Positions 44,925 to 58,563 are shown, counted from the first letter of the stretch. The stretch: 64,000 nucleotides of DNA from Umbelopsis ramanniana AG (GCF_025399195.1 NW_026252125.1:124001-188000); one strand, 5' to 3'. Notes: generated from the sequence alone by a model not told the origin. Numbers and translations: made by a program.

Positions 44925-46057
44925 ATGTTGAGACTTGCTAGTGTAGCGCGCACAGCTGCCTTGCAGCCAGTATGTGATTTCAGTGTTCATTCATGGCTAG
45001 CGCTTTCATTGTCCCTAACGGTTTCTTACTCATCAGCGCCATATGATTCAACGATCGTTTGCATCAGCGTCGAACAAGATCAAAATCGTAGAGGTTGGAC
45101 CCAGAGACGGTCTTCAGAATGAAAAGCAAATCATCCCGTCCGAAGTTAAGATAGAACTCATCAACAAGCTCTCCAACGTTGGATTGACGGCTATTGAGGC
45201 CACTAGCTTTGTTAGCCCAAAATGGGTCCCTCAAGTAAAGAAAGACACAGTTCATGCTTGATTTTGGCCCATCGTCGCGCTAAACACAACTTTTCTAGAT
45301 GGCTGATGCCCGCGAAGTCTTGACATCGATCACTCAAAAGCCCAACATCTCATATCCTGTTTTAGCTCCCAACCTCAAGGGATTGGAAGCAGCCATCGAT
45401 GCTGGTGCCAAGGAAGTGGCTATTTTCTGCGCAGCAAGCGAGACTTTCAACAAGAAAAACACCAATTGTACTTTGGAGGAGTCTCTGGAGCGTGTAAAGG
45501 CTATCATGGATGTAGCTCGTGAAAAGGACGTACAGATTCGAGGATACATCTCGTGTGTTGTTGGTTGTCCATATGAAGGTCCAGTATCACCCAAAATCGT
45601 CGCCGATATCTCCAAACGTCTTCTTGATATGGGATGCTATGAAATTAGTTTAGGCGATACTATTGGTGTGGGAACTCCCGGCGCTATTGCGAAAATGCTG
45701 GACGAGGTTCTCAAGGTTGCGCCAGCCGATAAATTCGCTGTTCATACCCACGATACCTATGGTCAGGCGCTGGCCAACATTCTGTGCTCTTTGGACTACG
45801 GTATTCGAACATTCGACTCATCCATCGCTGGTCTTGGAGGATGCCCTTATGCCCCTGGAGCCAAGGGTAATGTCGCCACTGAAGATGTGGTCTATATGTT
45901 GCATGGATCGGGGTACGATACCGGTATCGATCTTAAGGAATTGATTCATATTGGCGACTGGATTAGCCAGAAGCTCGGTCGTCCAACTGGTTCAAGAGCT
46001 GGCTCTGCCTTAATGCTTGCTGCACGTCGTCAACAGCAGGAAAAGGCGAAGTTGTAG
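44925..46057 (+). CDS. HMGCL: Hydroxymethylglutaryl-CoA lyase
   Basis: Three exons (44925-44969, 45037-45234, 45299-46057) give 333 residues. The enzyme splits HMG-CoA into acetyl-CoA and acetoacetate, the last step of leucine breakdown. Visible signatures: VEVGPRDGLQNE with catalytic Arg/Asp, HTHDTYGQ metal-binding His, and the loop GLGGCPYAPGAKGN with its essential Cys. The N terminus MLRLASVARTAALQP plus RHMIQRSFASASNK is Arg/Ser/Ala-rich and lacks acids, a good mitochondrial presequence. The last three residues are AKL, which fits the peroxisomal PTS1 consensus; human HMGCL likewise ends CKL and is dually located. The internal ATG at 45043 (Met18) could give a shorter product. Only about 100 nt separate it from the next gene. 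Confidence 0.95.
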
Positions 46058-46159
46058 CTGTTGTTGAATGGAAAAGTAATAAAATGAGCAAAAAGCATAA
46101 ATTTTTACACTGCCCCTTTTTTTCTTTACTTTGGTCAGCTCTTCGCTAACTTTCTCACA

Positions 46160-49100
46160 ATGCCTGGAGATAATGCATCCCAGCCATTGCTGGCTTCTCC
46201 AAGGAAGTCAACCAAAACGCGCTCCAAGATTACCCTCATTTCCGCTGCTGTGGTATTTTTGGCCACATCTCTTTATCTCGCCTCCCTGACCCCTTCAGTC
46301 AGCCAAACTGCTATTTTCCCAACCGCAACCGATAGCCATGATATTGGGTCCGTTCAAAGCCCCGGTATCTCGGAAAGGACATTAGAGCACGGTATTCAAC
46401 AATGCAGTGCTATTGAAGCTCGCAAAACAGCCGGCAAGGCATCCTCGAGACGAGAAAAGAACCCCAGAGCTGTTCCCAATACCCCTCCCTTGCTGATTCG
46501 AAACGGATATATCTGGACGGGCAATTCGTACCTCGATGGATACGATATCTTGGTCGACCATGGCCTCATTCAGAAAGTCGAAAAAAATATCGAAACCCTG
46601 CCTGAATACGATATCATTGACGCCAAGTCGCGCGTCATCACCCCGGGTATAGTTGATATGCATTCGCACATCGGCGTCGAGTCTCTCCCCATGTTGGAAG
46701 CCACGACCGACGGCAATGAGGGAACCAACCCTAACACTCCCTACGTATGTACCCCATAACATCCTGTTAAATCAATTCGTACCCTATCTACAACGTCCTT
46801 TCCTTAGGTCCGTGCTCTCGAAGCTTTCAATCCCAGTGATCCCGCATTAGGTATCGTTATGAGCGGAGGTGTTACTACCAGCTTAGCTCTGCCTGGATCT
46901 GGAAATCTCATGGGCGGTGAAGCGCTTGCTATCAAGTTAAGGCCAGTGTCGACTCTTTCAGTGGAAGATATGCAAGTCTCAGCTGGAGCAGATGAAAGCG
47001 AAGAGAAGATTTGGCGATACATGAAGATGGCCTGTGGCGAGAATCCCAAATGGTCCTATGGCTATGCCGAAGGCGCTATGCCACTCACACGTAAGCTATC
47101 CGACTTGCCAGTGTTAAATATAGGGCTGAACATTGATGTTGTTGTTGCTAGGAATGGGAGAAGGATACTTGTTCCGAAAATGGTTCAACAATGCTAGCAA
47201 GCTGAAGAATCAGCAAGACGACTGGTGCGAAGCTGCCGAACGCCTCAATTCATCCTCTCACCATCATCAAAAGACTCGTCTTTCTACTCCCTTCCCAGAG
47301 GACCTGGAACTAGAGAGCCTGGTAGCTCTCTTGCGCGGAGATACAAAGCTCAACATTCACTGTTATGAACCGCATGATCTTGAGGCGATGGTACGCCATT
47401 CGCTTGAATATGATTTCGAGATCACCGCCTTCCACCATGCTTTGAAAGCTTGGAAGGTTCCTGAAGTCATCAAGCGAGCGAAAGGAAATATTACCATTGC
47501 AACCTTTTCCGGTAAGCTATATGTTTCTTTTGATATGCTGTTCAATAGTGCCTTTTTCATATTTATCACTGAATCCATCATTCTATTCATCTCATAGATA
47601 TGTGGGGCTACAAGTTTGAAGCTATGGACGGCAATGTTCGAGCAGCTCAGATTTTAGGTGAAGCAGGCATTCCCGTCGCTTTCAAAAGCGATCACCCCGT
47701 CCTCACTGCTGTAAGTTTGGCCAACTGTCACCTTCACGCTATGCGTATCGTTTCTGAAGCATATTTTACTTTATCATAAACAGCAAGATCTTGTGCACGA
47801 GGCTGCTAAGGCATACCATTACGGACTTGAAGAACACAAGGCATTACAGTCTGTTACTACTATCCCAGCGTCTGCCATGGGTCTTTCGCACCGCATCGGA
47901 AGGTATGTATACTGCGAAAAAATAGATAAAGAAACGCCATCCATTCAGCGTCTAACCGCAGATTCTTAGCATTGCACCTGGAATGGATGCAGATATTGTT
48001 ATCTGGGAACGACATCCACTTCGACTTGGAGCTCGTCCTGATCATGTTATTGTTGACGGTATCAAGCAACAATTCAACAGCACATTTGATATTCCTCAAA
48101 ATGTACTCTCTTCTCTCCTGAACAATGGCTCACCTAGCCAGTCTGAGAAAGATGCTCGTAAAGATCGTGCTCCTATTGTCAATGGCGAGAGCTTGAAGCT
48201 TGAAGATCATGGCTCCAAAAATCCGGTTACATTTACCGAAGCATGCAGCCCCAATACAGACAGCTTTGTTCTACGTAACATTGGAAAACTGTTTTTGGCC
48301 AAAAATACCGTTTACGATAACACAAAGGCTATTCGTAAGGAGGATGAGCTCTATGTTATTGTGGAGAATGGCACCATCATATGCTCTGGTGCAGGATGTG
48401 GTCGAGACAAGATCGATTGGCCTAACAAGAGCGCTGTTTTTGATCTCAATGGCGGTTATGTTCTTCCGGTACGTGCATTCCCCAAGATCGGGTGGATTTT
48501 CTTTCCTTCACATGGTTACTTTACTAATCTTTCTTCATGACAGGGATTGATTTCAACTGGTGCTCGAATTGGTCTCGTTGAAATGATCAGTGAGCCCAGC
48601 ACACATGATGGCTTTGCTGATAACAAGTTGAACGATCCTGATCTGCACAAGACCATCACAAGGGCCGTTGATGGACTCAAGTTCGGAACAGAGCATCTTG
48701 AAAAGCCATATAGAGCGGGTAGCTTATAACATCACTTGGATTATGCTTCATCCACATTCCAATTCTGACCTTGATATTGCTGTTTGATGCAGGTGTTCTT
48801 CATTCCATCACACAGCCGCTTGTGATGGGAGATAAGGTGGTCGCTGGTGTATCTGTAGCCTTCAAGATTGGAGCTGAGAATACCGGTAAGTAAATTGGCA
48901 CACTGATAGCACTTGGTTGCAGAGTATTGACTTGCCTATTCTTGCTGTTGAAAGTACTGGATGCAGACGACATCATCATCAAGGAGGAAGCAGCATTGCA
49001 CTTTGTGCTTACCATTGTTCCTGAACCGGCCAAGTCTGAGCAAATTGCTGGAATACGACGTTTGCTCGTGTCCAACCTTGATAAGGACACCAATGATAAC

Positions 49101-49815
49101 GTGTTTGCGCGTGCAGCGAAAGGACAACTCCCTGTGGTGATTCAAACGGACGACAAGGATGAGATTGCTCAAATCATCAAGATGAAGCAACATATCAAAA
49201 GCTTGCATGGTGGAAGCCTTGTTCGATTTGTTATTCTAGGCGGCGCAGAAGCTTGGCTAGTGGCCGATCATCTTGCTGCTGCGCAAATCCCTGTCATTCT
49301 AGCTCCTCCAAGATGCCGACCTGCTTTCTGGGGCCAACGACACTGCCTTAGCGGTAAGCCTATGCAAGATGCTACTGGCCTGGATGTTTTGGTGGCCAAG
49401 GGCGTGCTTGTTGGTGTAGCTAGTCTGGATGCTGATGACGGCTACGTTAGGAACTTGATTTGGGACGCAGGTATGTTTCATGTTTTGCATTGGCCTCCTG
49501 GACCTTTTGAACCGTTCACGCCGTAAAGCTATGTCAGATCACTCATTCTCTTTGATTTTTTTTTTAGGTTGGAACCTCGCTACCAACAATAACTTGACTG
49601 ATGCAGATGCTGTAGGCTTCGTCAGCTGGAACTTGGCAGAAATCTTTGGATTGCATCACTCAAATGGCTCTCCCGTTGGTATCCTCGCTGCCGGCCAACC
49701 TGCAGAACTCGTAGCTTACGATGGAAATCCTTTTGAATTCGGCACGCAAGTTCAGCTGGTGGCTGGAGGTGGACGTCGTGGAGTCAGCTGTCTCGATGGT
49801 GTTCGGCAGACATAA
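46160..49815 (+). CDS. Membrane-anchored amidohydrolase-family protein
   Basis: Ten exons (46160-46744, 46808-47090, 47152-47511, 47598-47710, 47784-47902, 47970-48468, 48544-48718, 48793-48885, 48955-49470, 49568-49815) give 996 residues. A basic N terminus (SPRKSTKTRSK) precedes one membrane helix (ITLISAAVVFLATSLYLASL), predicting a type II protein with an extracytoplasmic domain. The amidohydrolase barrel starts with GIVDMHSHIGVES (metal His-x-His), continues with NIHCYEPHD and ITAFHHA (further His ligands) and AFKSDHPVL (Asp). A second half from about residue 680 resembles another, metal-poor amidohydrolase-like unit ending in GFVSWNLAEIFG and PAELVAYDGNPFE, so the chain looks like a long or duplicated imidazolonepropionase-like enzyme. 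The substrate is unknown. The exon 9 acceptor could also lie at 48967. Confidence 0.8.
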
Positions 49816-50104
49816 ATGTGGTGCAACGGACCAGTCTCTTTCATTTTTAAATGTCTTGCTATTCACTGCTTAAGAAAGCAAAGTATGCTTTCACTGTGTC
49901 AATAAATACCTGGCGTCTAGAAATATTCACCATCATGGCGGCATGCAAACCCATCGAATTTAATAACACTGTGCGCGAATGCTTTATCAGGAAGAACAAT
50001 AGTATGGCGTAGAGAGGAAAAAAAGGTAATAGGAAAATAAATGCATTGAATTCGACCCGTACAAAGATTGTTCATATACTAGCAGGAAAAAAATATGTAT
50101 CATG
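49816..50104. other. Convergent 3' flanks
   Basis: Short AT-rich spacer between the ends of the amidohydrolase and AKR1 genes. No feature seen. Confidence 0.4.
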
Positions 50105-52765
50105 TTATACTTGGAATTCTTCGTCATCGTCGCCGTTGGGGTTCATCCTATAAGGCTTTCTTCGAATTTCATCAACATCGTATAGAGCATACCAGTTGAC
50201 GTCCTTCAAAGCACCTTCTTGACCCTTTGTCCAAAATTCTAAACAGTTGCTCCAGCAGCCAAAATCGAATGCGTTGACAGAAGCTTGGTTTCCAGGGCTG
50301 CCTCTTTGCCGACGTCCACCTCGTTGTCTTCGAAGCGATCGAACACCAGCAAACATTTGTACACAAGGAATAGCGGACAGACCGCCGCCGCCTCTATGAT
50401 GATGATGACCGGCATGGTCGGGCTCTGGTTCTCCACTGGCGGCAAAATCACCGAATCCGTTAGGTCCCACATCAGGTCCATCCGATCCAGCAACGCCTCC
50501 TCCAGCTCCAGCTGCTATCTTGGCCACAAGTCCCGCATCTTTACCGTTCATGTAAGAGTACCGATGGGCATTTGCACTTTCGTTGGTAGTGGTGGCCACT
50601 GATATTTGATAGGCTTGGACAACCAAAAGGCAGGAGGACCAGCTAAGATGTATGCTAGCCCAAACAGCTAACGCCATGGTCCAAGTGTCGTAGGCAAAGT
50701 AGCTACAAGCAGTTTCACCTAGGAAACATGTGGTCTCTGGTTCAAGTGGTATTATGGGTGCGTAAACATTGAAATCTACAAACAAGAATGCGTGTGAATA
50801 AAACGAATGGACAGGTACATCAAGTTAAAAGACCGTTGGACATTTACATTCAAGAGCCAAGAGCTCAAAGGCAACAATGGCAATAATCATATTGGCCAAA
50901 AATATCATGAAAGGTCTATGGTTCTTAACGCCAATGCAATTAAAGATCCATGGGCAGTGGCTACAACATGGCGTTAGATATAGGCGCTGTCAACCCACCA
51001 AAAAACACACGAACATGCTTACTGGTCAAACCGAGCAACACATCGATTGCACATCTTGCAGTGCTTGGATCTAAGTGGCTTTTTAATCTACATCCCGGAA
51101 GATGCCGGTTAGTGGTATACTCCTACCGTTGTTGAGGTAACAAAAGCTTCATAAAACTTACCAAGCAAGTAAAACAGAAATGTCTGATATCCAGATGCTG
51201 CTCCTCGGCCAGGTCAAATACAGCGGCTCGCTGCTCCTCCCTGGAGAGGTTTTTGCTAATGAAACCAGGATCGGCCAAGACGGCCCTATAGAAGGCAGTC
51301 ATAGCAATGAGATAGCTCGCAATGAAAACAAAATTCGTAAAGAGCATGTGCGAAGTGGCTAAAAATCCATCGATTAGTTTCCCTATCAGCCCAGATTGTT
51401 TACATGCCAAGAAGGTATACTCACATTTGGCAATCACGACTAGCCAGGTGACCAAGACCCAGAAAGACGTTGCCTGGAATATACTTGAAAAATAGGGTGT
51501 TTTCAACATAGCGTCCGGAGTAGGAACCGGGATGACAAACTTGACAATTCCAACATGCATAGCAAGGAATTCTACAATACTGAGTGGCAAACCAAAGTAC
51601 CACGGAAAAGCAGCGAGTGTGCGGAAGATAATGCCTAAAACAATGAAAGGGAGGATATATATGAGGCGATTGACAGTCGTCTGGCGAGGAGAGAGGTTAG
51701 GTTTATGGATAAAAGGAACGAGATGTCTACGCTATTCAAAAAAGAATACAATACCCTTGACCATCGTTTTCCTTTGGATCCCGGGATCTGACCTATCCGT
51801 GAGCTCATGTTGGGGTTTTCTTCTGCGGCCACTTCAAATTCCAATACAGCTCGGTCCCAAACATACGATAGATTCTTTTCTTTGGCAAAGTCGAGCGGTG
51901 TTTTACCATCTTCATTTCGCGCATCTGGGTTTCCACCGTATTCCAACATTTTGCGAATACAGATTTTGTTGCCTTTCACAACCGCCCAATGGAGCGGTGT
52001 TAGCTTGGTATTGTCTGTTGCAGCTATGTTGGCGCCAAATCGAAGAAGAACATCCACAGTCAAGGCATCGCCCTGATACGCTGCCCACATCAATGGTGTA
52101 TGTCCGCCTACAGTGTCAATGGCGTCGATGTCCATGCCAAGAAATAGAAAATACAGGACAAGCATAGCCTGAGACGAATGAACAGCCAAATGCAAAGCGT
52201 TAAAGCCTTGTCCATCCTTGATGGATGGGTTTGCACCTTCCTTGATGAGTCTGTGCACGGCTGCCAAGCGTCCATTTCTAGTACTACATTAGTCTTGCTA
52301 GCTCATACCGTACCACGTTAAAATAGAACATCCTATACCTTGCTGCCCAATGCAAAGCTGTAGCCTTCAAATCACCGGCTTCGAAGTCGACTGTAGCGCC
52401 TCTATCGATGAGATACTTGATAATGACGTCTTGGTTACTCAGAGCCGCATAATGCAAGGCAGGGATGCCTTGGGGATCCAAGTCATTTGTAGTAGCCTTT
52501 CCGTTGTCTAGCAAATATCGAACATCGTGGAAGGAGCCACGCTGAGCAGCTTCGAAAAGGGTTATATCTGGAGATGTGCAGCTTAAGTAAGTGATTGACT
52601 ACCGGTTCAAGACGAGGTCAGGCACCATTAGTGGACCTTACCATGAGGAGAAGCGGAAAGCTCTATGCGCACGTCTGGACTTGATACAGCTGGTTCAGCG
52701 ACATTGGCTTTATTGTCGTATTCAGACAGCAAAGGCTGCTTGTCGTGATTGTCTTGTTCAGGCAT
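50105..52765 (-). CDS. AKR1: AKR1-type ankyrin-repeat palmitoyltransferase (DHHC)
   Basis: Eight exons (52765-52642, 52567-52339, 52277-51755, 51680-51425, 51358-51162, 51087-51023, 50960-50848, 50775-50105) encode 725 residues. About six ankyrin repeats fill residues 45-270 (for example [20 protein letters not shown] and [20 protein letters not shown]). Membrane helices follow, then the Cys-rich domain [21 protein letters not shown] with the catalytic DHHC at about 464-467; the intron between exons 6 and 7 splits it and splicing restores it. NHRPFMIFL and two more helices follow. Akr1 palmitoylates cytosolic proteins such as casein kinases at the Golgi and guides endocytosis. The tail has a Gly/His-rich stretch ([12 protein letters not shown]). 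The exon 3 donor is GTATTG, weak but required by phase. Confidence 0.93.
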
Positions 52766-53115
52766 GTCAGCCAAGTGCGTAGTACGGCCAAGAATCTTTT
52801 GAAACACAGTTCAGGTGCTTCTACTGCTTTAATTTCTCTGACTGCCAAAAAATACCAGGCTAAATAATCCGTAGCCTCTTTCTGCTTGCTAACTCATTCG
52901 TTGTTATGCTAACCATACACCCTTTAAAAGAAAACATGCTCAAGGTGTCTAGTTTTTACTTTAAAAAGCTTTCAAGTTGACACACGCTTTATCGTGATGA
53001 ACAAACTACTCTATGTATCGCCAAATATCTTGCTTTAATAGTGGGTGGTGACAAAAAACATTGTAAATGCAGGTAATATTTACAAAATCAAGAAAAGTCA
53101 AACAGAAGAGGTTGT
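52766..53115. other. AKR1 promoter and TPR 3' flank
   Basis: 350 nt upstream of AKR1 and downstream of the TPR-like gene, both on the minus strand. No exon recognised. Confidence 0.4.
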
Positions 53116-56100
53116 TCATTCTGTATGTTGTTTCTTGGCTGCTGGTTCTTGAACAATCTGTTCTGCTTCCCGTTTCTCTCCTGAATAAGTAACAGCTACG
53201 CTACTATCATTGCTAGTGGAAGTAAGCGGAGTGCGGGTCACAGTGGTAGCTCCAAGTTTTTCTTCAAGCTTTTTGTTCTTGTTCTCCAACATGGACAGCT
53301 TAACCTTGAGGCGGGCAAGACTGGCTTCAGCCGCGTCCTTCTCTTCTTTCAGCTTTTGTGATTCTTCATCGGATATACCAGCTGCTGCTCCTTGACTTTG
53401 TTTGGACTTGAGTTCATTAAGCTCCTTTTCAATTTTATCCTTTTCTTCTTCCGCTGCCTTCTTAGCTGTCATTGCGCCGCGAGCATGTAACAGAAGCTGA
53501 TGGTGCTTGGTCTAGATAGATAGGAGAGTTAGAGTCCATGGTTTGCTTTATCGAGTTTAACGGTAGTTCTCAAATCCTTACCTTAAGATTATTATGTTGA
53601 GTCGTGGCAGTCGTTGCTTTCTGCTCCGCCTCTGCCTTCTCCTTTTCAATCTCGCTGACTCGTTGCTCAAGATCTTTCTTTTCTTTTTCAAAGATAGCCA
53701 TGGTGGCCTCCAGCGCTTGCTTTTCTTGTTCGAGTTTAGCAATGCGACTTTCCAGACCCTGCTTCTCCTCTGATGCCTTCTGTAAAAATGAAGAAACCGT
53801 TCAGTATCCAAAATGGTCCGTCGCCTCATACATAACACAACTCACATTAGCTCCGTTCGCATTCATAGCATCGTTCTTCTCCTTTTCACTAGTGTACATT
53901 CGCTTGAATCGAATAGCCATCTGGCCGCGTTCAGCACTCATCTTTTCGAGCTTAGCTGCCTTCTCCTCTAATTCTTTAACTTGTGCCTGAAGTTGGGTGA
54001 TCTGAGTTTCCATTGTAGCCTTTTGAGTCTCAAGACTTTGGACTTGTTCGTTCAACTTTGCAACTTCAGCTGGATCGGTTTTCTTTTTTTTTTTAAAAAA
54101 TAAAATAATGGGGTTAACAAACTGTTTCATAGTAAAGGGGTGAAAATATGAAGAAGCTCACATTGTATCGTGTCATGATCTCAGTGGTGCGAGCAGTCCA
54201 TTCCTTCTGGCTCTGTTCCAACATCTGAACATGATCCTGCGAACGTTTATAGTCGGCTTCCAGCGTCTGAATCTTGACTACAAATAGCATTGACATGAGT
54301 TATGGCTGCTATACGGGATTCTCCAAACTAATCGTGTAACACAACTTACGTTTCAAAGGCTCAATTTCCTTGTCACTGGTAAGGATGCGTTGCTCGTAAT
54401 CTTGAATCTGAGAACGCATTTTCTTGAGAAGTTCGCGCAATTTGTCATTGCTATCCTTGTATGCAGCAGCTTGGTTAAGCATTTCCAGTTTGGATCTATC
54501 GGCAGCGGAGCTAGCTGCACGGTGCTTTCGCTCTTCTTCCAAGGCTTCGCGTGTTTGCTTGAGCAGCCGTTGAGCATATTCCATGTCACCTTTAGTACGC
54601 TGCAACTCTTGGCTAGCATCCGTCAGTCGAACGTCGAGCAATTCCTTATCTCTGCGCAAAGATGCATTCACTTCTCGAAGTTCTTGCACCACTCTATCGG
54701 AGAGTGACGCAATGTCCATACCATTCGGTACACCGTTGGTGGATGCATCGAATTTGGTGGAAAGGGACGCCATGAGCTCTTGGATTTGTACGGCCAGTTT
54801 GTCTTCGTGTTCTTGTGACTCCTTGAATCTGGTGTAAAGTTCTTGCTGCGTGGCTTCAAATTGCTCCTTCTGTCTCTGCCATGACGCTTCAGCATTCTGC
54901 AGCTTGCTTTGAGCCAATTCAGATTCTTGCTTTCTCTCATTGATTTCAAGCACCTTTTGTTCAATGTCCGTTCGGAGAGATTGGATGGTTTCTTGATCTT
55001 GTGAGCGAGAGGCAAGCTCGGTCTGGTATTTCTGTTCAGCCTCATGTACAAGTCGAAGCTGAATATCCATTTCTGCTCGAATGGTTTCCACGGAGGCTGC
55101 AGCCTGTGACTTGATTTCTTCGATTTGACTGGTTTGCTCCATGAGCTCGGATCTCTCCTTCTCCCACTTTTGTTGCGCTTGAGATAGTTGTTCATTCGCT
55201 TCTTGCGTGGTTTTGAATGCACTGGTCAATTCTGAACGAAGTTCGCTGATAGTTGCGTCGCGCTGGGCAATGCCTTCGCTGGCCTTAGTCAGTGTTGCCT
55301 CCATACCCTCAGAGTAATTTTTGTGGGTCTCAATGAATTCTTGGAGTGCCTTCTCATTGCTATCAGCTGCCGCTTTGTATTCGTCCACGCGTTGTTGCAA
55401 AGAACTAATTTCAGATTGTGCAGCGGTAAGTCGCTTGACATGATCATCACGTTCTTGAGCCACCAAATCATCGCCGGACGTCGTCGTCGCAGCCGTACCA
55501 AGTTCGACTTGATTCTTCCATCGTTGGATATCTTTTTCAGCATCTTGCAAACGAACAGTGAGGATAGTGACTTGTTCATTGGCCGCTCGAAGTTTGGTCG
55601 TCGTTTCGGAATGGGTCTCCTTAAGCAAGCGAAGTTCGACTTGAGACTCGTCGTATCGCTTTTGCCATTGATGGAGGTCGGCAGGTTGTGCATCACGAAG
55701 CTGTCGCTCTGTTGACTGGATGGTATCTCTAGCATGCTGCAAATCGCGTTCCAAGCGCTCGACCTGTTGCTTTAGATGATCGACAAACTGGGACGATTCG
55801 CTCGTGTTGGCTCTAAGGTTAGCATTGAGTTCCCCAAGTAACTTGGCGCTATTCGATCGCTCAGTTTCGAGTCTCATATTTTCAGCCTTCAAACGTTCGT
55901 ACAACTCCTGTTGGGCGTTCTTCTCTGCTGTGATATAAGTGTTCTCATTTCGCATCAGCTCCTCTTTAGTTTGACTAGCCATAAGCTTCTCATTAAGGTC
56001 GTGGATCATGTTCTCACGAGCGGCAAGGCGTTGCTCCAAATCGGTAGAAAGTCGTCGAAGTTCGCTGATCTGAGCATTTCGAGATTCGCTCGTGTTGACG

Positions 56101-58563
56101 AGTTTCTCACACTTCTCTTGCAAGTGGGCAATTTGAGCGTTGGCTTGCGCTATATCTCGACGAAGAGACGTTGCTACCTTTTGAGATTCTTCTAATTCTG
56201 TTTTGAGATGGCCAACGTCTCGGGTAGTCTCCAGTCGAATGGATTCTAAAGTCGCTTCATATGATTTAACAGTTTCTTCATATTTGCTAATTTGAGCCTG
56301 CAACTGTTCGCTGTCGGTCCTACCGATCGTTTCCTCGCGCATCATTTTCTTATACATATCTCTCTCACTAACAGCGGCTTGAAGTCTATAAAATTAAAGC
56401 AATGTGTTTCAGTTTGTAGGGTCGTTTCGTCAAAAAAGGACTGTATAACTAATGATAATTTACCTTAGCTCGCTGGAGGTGGATTGTTCGCGAAGTTTGG
56501 TGATGAGCGTTCCAGCATTTTCAAAGGCTGAATCAAATGCGGCGGTTGATTGTATGTCTTCATTACTGGCTAGATCCATCTGTTGCTGCTTTGATGCCAA
56601 AGCTTGCTGGGCTTCTCGTAGCTTGTTGATAAGATTTTGGTTCTGCTCTTGCAGCTCGGCAATATTTTTAAACACTAAATCGCCTTCAGCCATGGAGGGA
56701 GGAGCAGAGTCCAATCCATTGGATGGGTTGATGACAGATGAGTAGGGATCGCCACGCGTTGCAACATCATGGAGAAGATATCGAAGCTGATAGTTGGTAT
56801 CATCCAGCGATACCTGTAGAGCATCTTTTTGTTGTTGCAGATGCTTTATTGTGGTCTCCATATGTAATTTCTAGAATACAGCAGGCGTTAGTAGGCGATT
56901 CAAAAGCAGATTTTCGTTATTATCCCTTGCTCTCTTTTGTATTCAACTTACAGCAGTATCATACTGTTCATGTTCATCAGCGAACTTCTTAACTCGTTGG
57001 TTAGCAGTATGTAGAGAAGATCGTAACTTGGTCAGTTCGTCTTCAAGGCGAGAGTAGTACTGCTGAGCATCACGTTTCTCGCGCAAAAGACGATCAGCTG
57101 AGGTGCGTAAGCTTTCACTCTGAGTGGTCAGCTTGTTGTAATCGCCTCTCAATTTGAAGTAATCTTCGTAAATATCGTCCCATTGCTTTCCGCCGCTTTC
57201 ATATTCTTGAATCAATCTCAATAGGTTGCTGCTCGCTATTGGCTCGCCGGGAACAACAGCTGCATCTGGACTTCGAGGTGTAGTGGATACTCCAGTAAGC
57301 TTCTGAAGCTGTGCTCTTGTTAGTTCCAGTTTCTGCTGAATTTCAACGATCCTAGTCTTAAGCGTTTCGTTTTCGGCCCTGAGGTTATCTACTTGTTGCT
57401 GTGCCTGAGCTTCGATTTGGCTAATCTTGGATCGACTTTGAGAGATTTCTGCTTCTAGAACACTACGGTGACGTTGACTAACGGTAATGATTTCTTCATT
57501 GGATTTACGATCTCGCTGGTGTTGAAGGTTGAGTTCATCCAGTCGTTCTTCAAGATCTTTGACCTTTGCTTCAGACGACCGTAACTTGGGACCAAGCTCG
57601 GTCTCCACTTCTCGAAGATCTTTCAATTGGCTTTGCAAAATGTCTCTTTCCTTCTTCATACTGATATTTTCTTCTTGGAGTTGGGTGATAGTCAGGCGCT
57701 ACACAAAGTTTCTATTTGTCAGTATAGGTCGTCTACAAGATGCTTTACAGATCACCAAATGCTTACTTGTCTCTCGCGCTGGATGTTCATCTCCTGCTCT
57801 AATTTAAACATCTCCTTTTGATTATAGGCGTTTCGTTCGGTAAGTGTCTCGAGCTTAGATTTGAGATCTTGACTCATGAGCTGATAGCAATTGGAAGTCA
57901 GTATACACCATGTCTTCCTACTGTACAATGCGTATACGCACCTGGGCAGTCATCTTTTCTGAACTCTGTTCTTGTTTCTCGATTTCGAGTTTGACCTTTG
58001 TAAGCTCGAGCGATCGAAGTTTTCCATTGACATCAATGTTCTCCTCTGTAAACTCGAAAGTTAGACGTAAGATCATAGGTATGAACAACCATTGGGTCGT
58101 AAATCGTACCTCTCACTCTGGCCAGATCCAGCTTAAGACTGCTGATGGTCGCCAAATGTTCAGCACTGCTACGCTTTAATGATGCAACCTGATGTTCAGC
58201 TTCATGCTTTTCTTTTTCGGCAGTTTCGTGAGCTAGCTTGAGTTCCTGGAATGAATTTTGGATGACAGACAGCTCCGATTCTACATATGCGATGAAACAA
58301 TACCAACACGATTAGCAAATGATCAGCAAGCAGGACACGAGATCCAAAAAGATTAAAAGCGGTTACTCACGGAGGGAATCGGCACGTTTCTTCTCTGCAG
58401 CAGAAATCTCTTCTAGTTGATTTCTTTGCTTGAGAAGCGCCTCAAGCTCCATATCTAGAAAGGTTTACGTAGAGTGTTTAGCCATAGCTTGGCCTTCGGA
58501 CGCTGCTCTAATAGCAATCTCACCTTTGAAGAGTTTCTGGGCCTCTCCTTCCGTGGAGGACAT
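53116..58563 (-). CDS. MLP1: TPR/MLP nuclear-basket coiled-coil protein
   Basis: Twelve exons (58563-58524, 58454-58371, 58280-58110, 58045-57942, 57880-57767, 57698-56952, 56870-56464, 56385-54350, 54277-54162, 54082-53846, 53779-53582, 53511-53116) encode 1549 residues. Nearly the whole chain is heptad-rich coiled coil. Family landmarks near the C-terminal third are LREVNASLRRDKELLDVRL, RELLKKMRSQIQDYEQRI and EWTARTTEIMTRYNKTDPAE, the conserved W-x2-R-x4-I-x2-RYN-x-xDP block of TPR and yeast Mlp. TPR/Mlp forms the basket of the nuclear pore and acts in mRNA quality control and silencing. The C terminus is short and ends in EPAAKKQHTE, with a likely KK-type import signal, so it is smaller than yeast Mlp1 (1875). 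The exon 10 acceptor follows an A run. Confidence 0.88.

Noticed and set aside
54668-55735. Long alternative frames within the TPR-like gene
   Set aside because: They are frame-shifted readings of coiled-coil codons, with biased Lys/Arg/Ser composition and no splice support.
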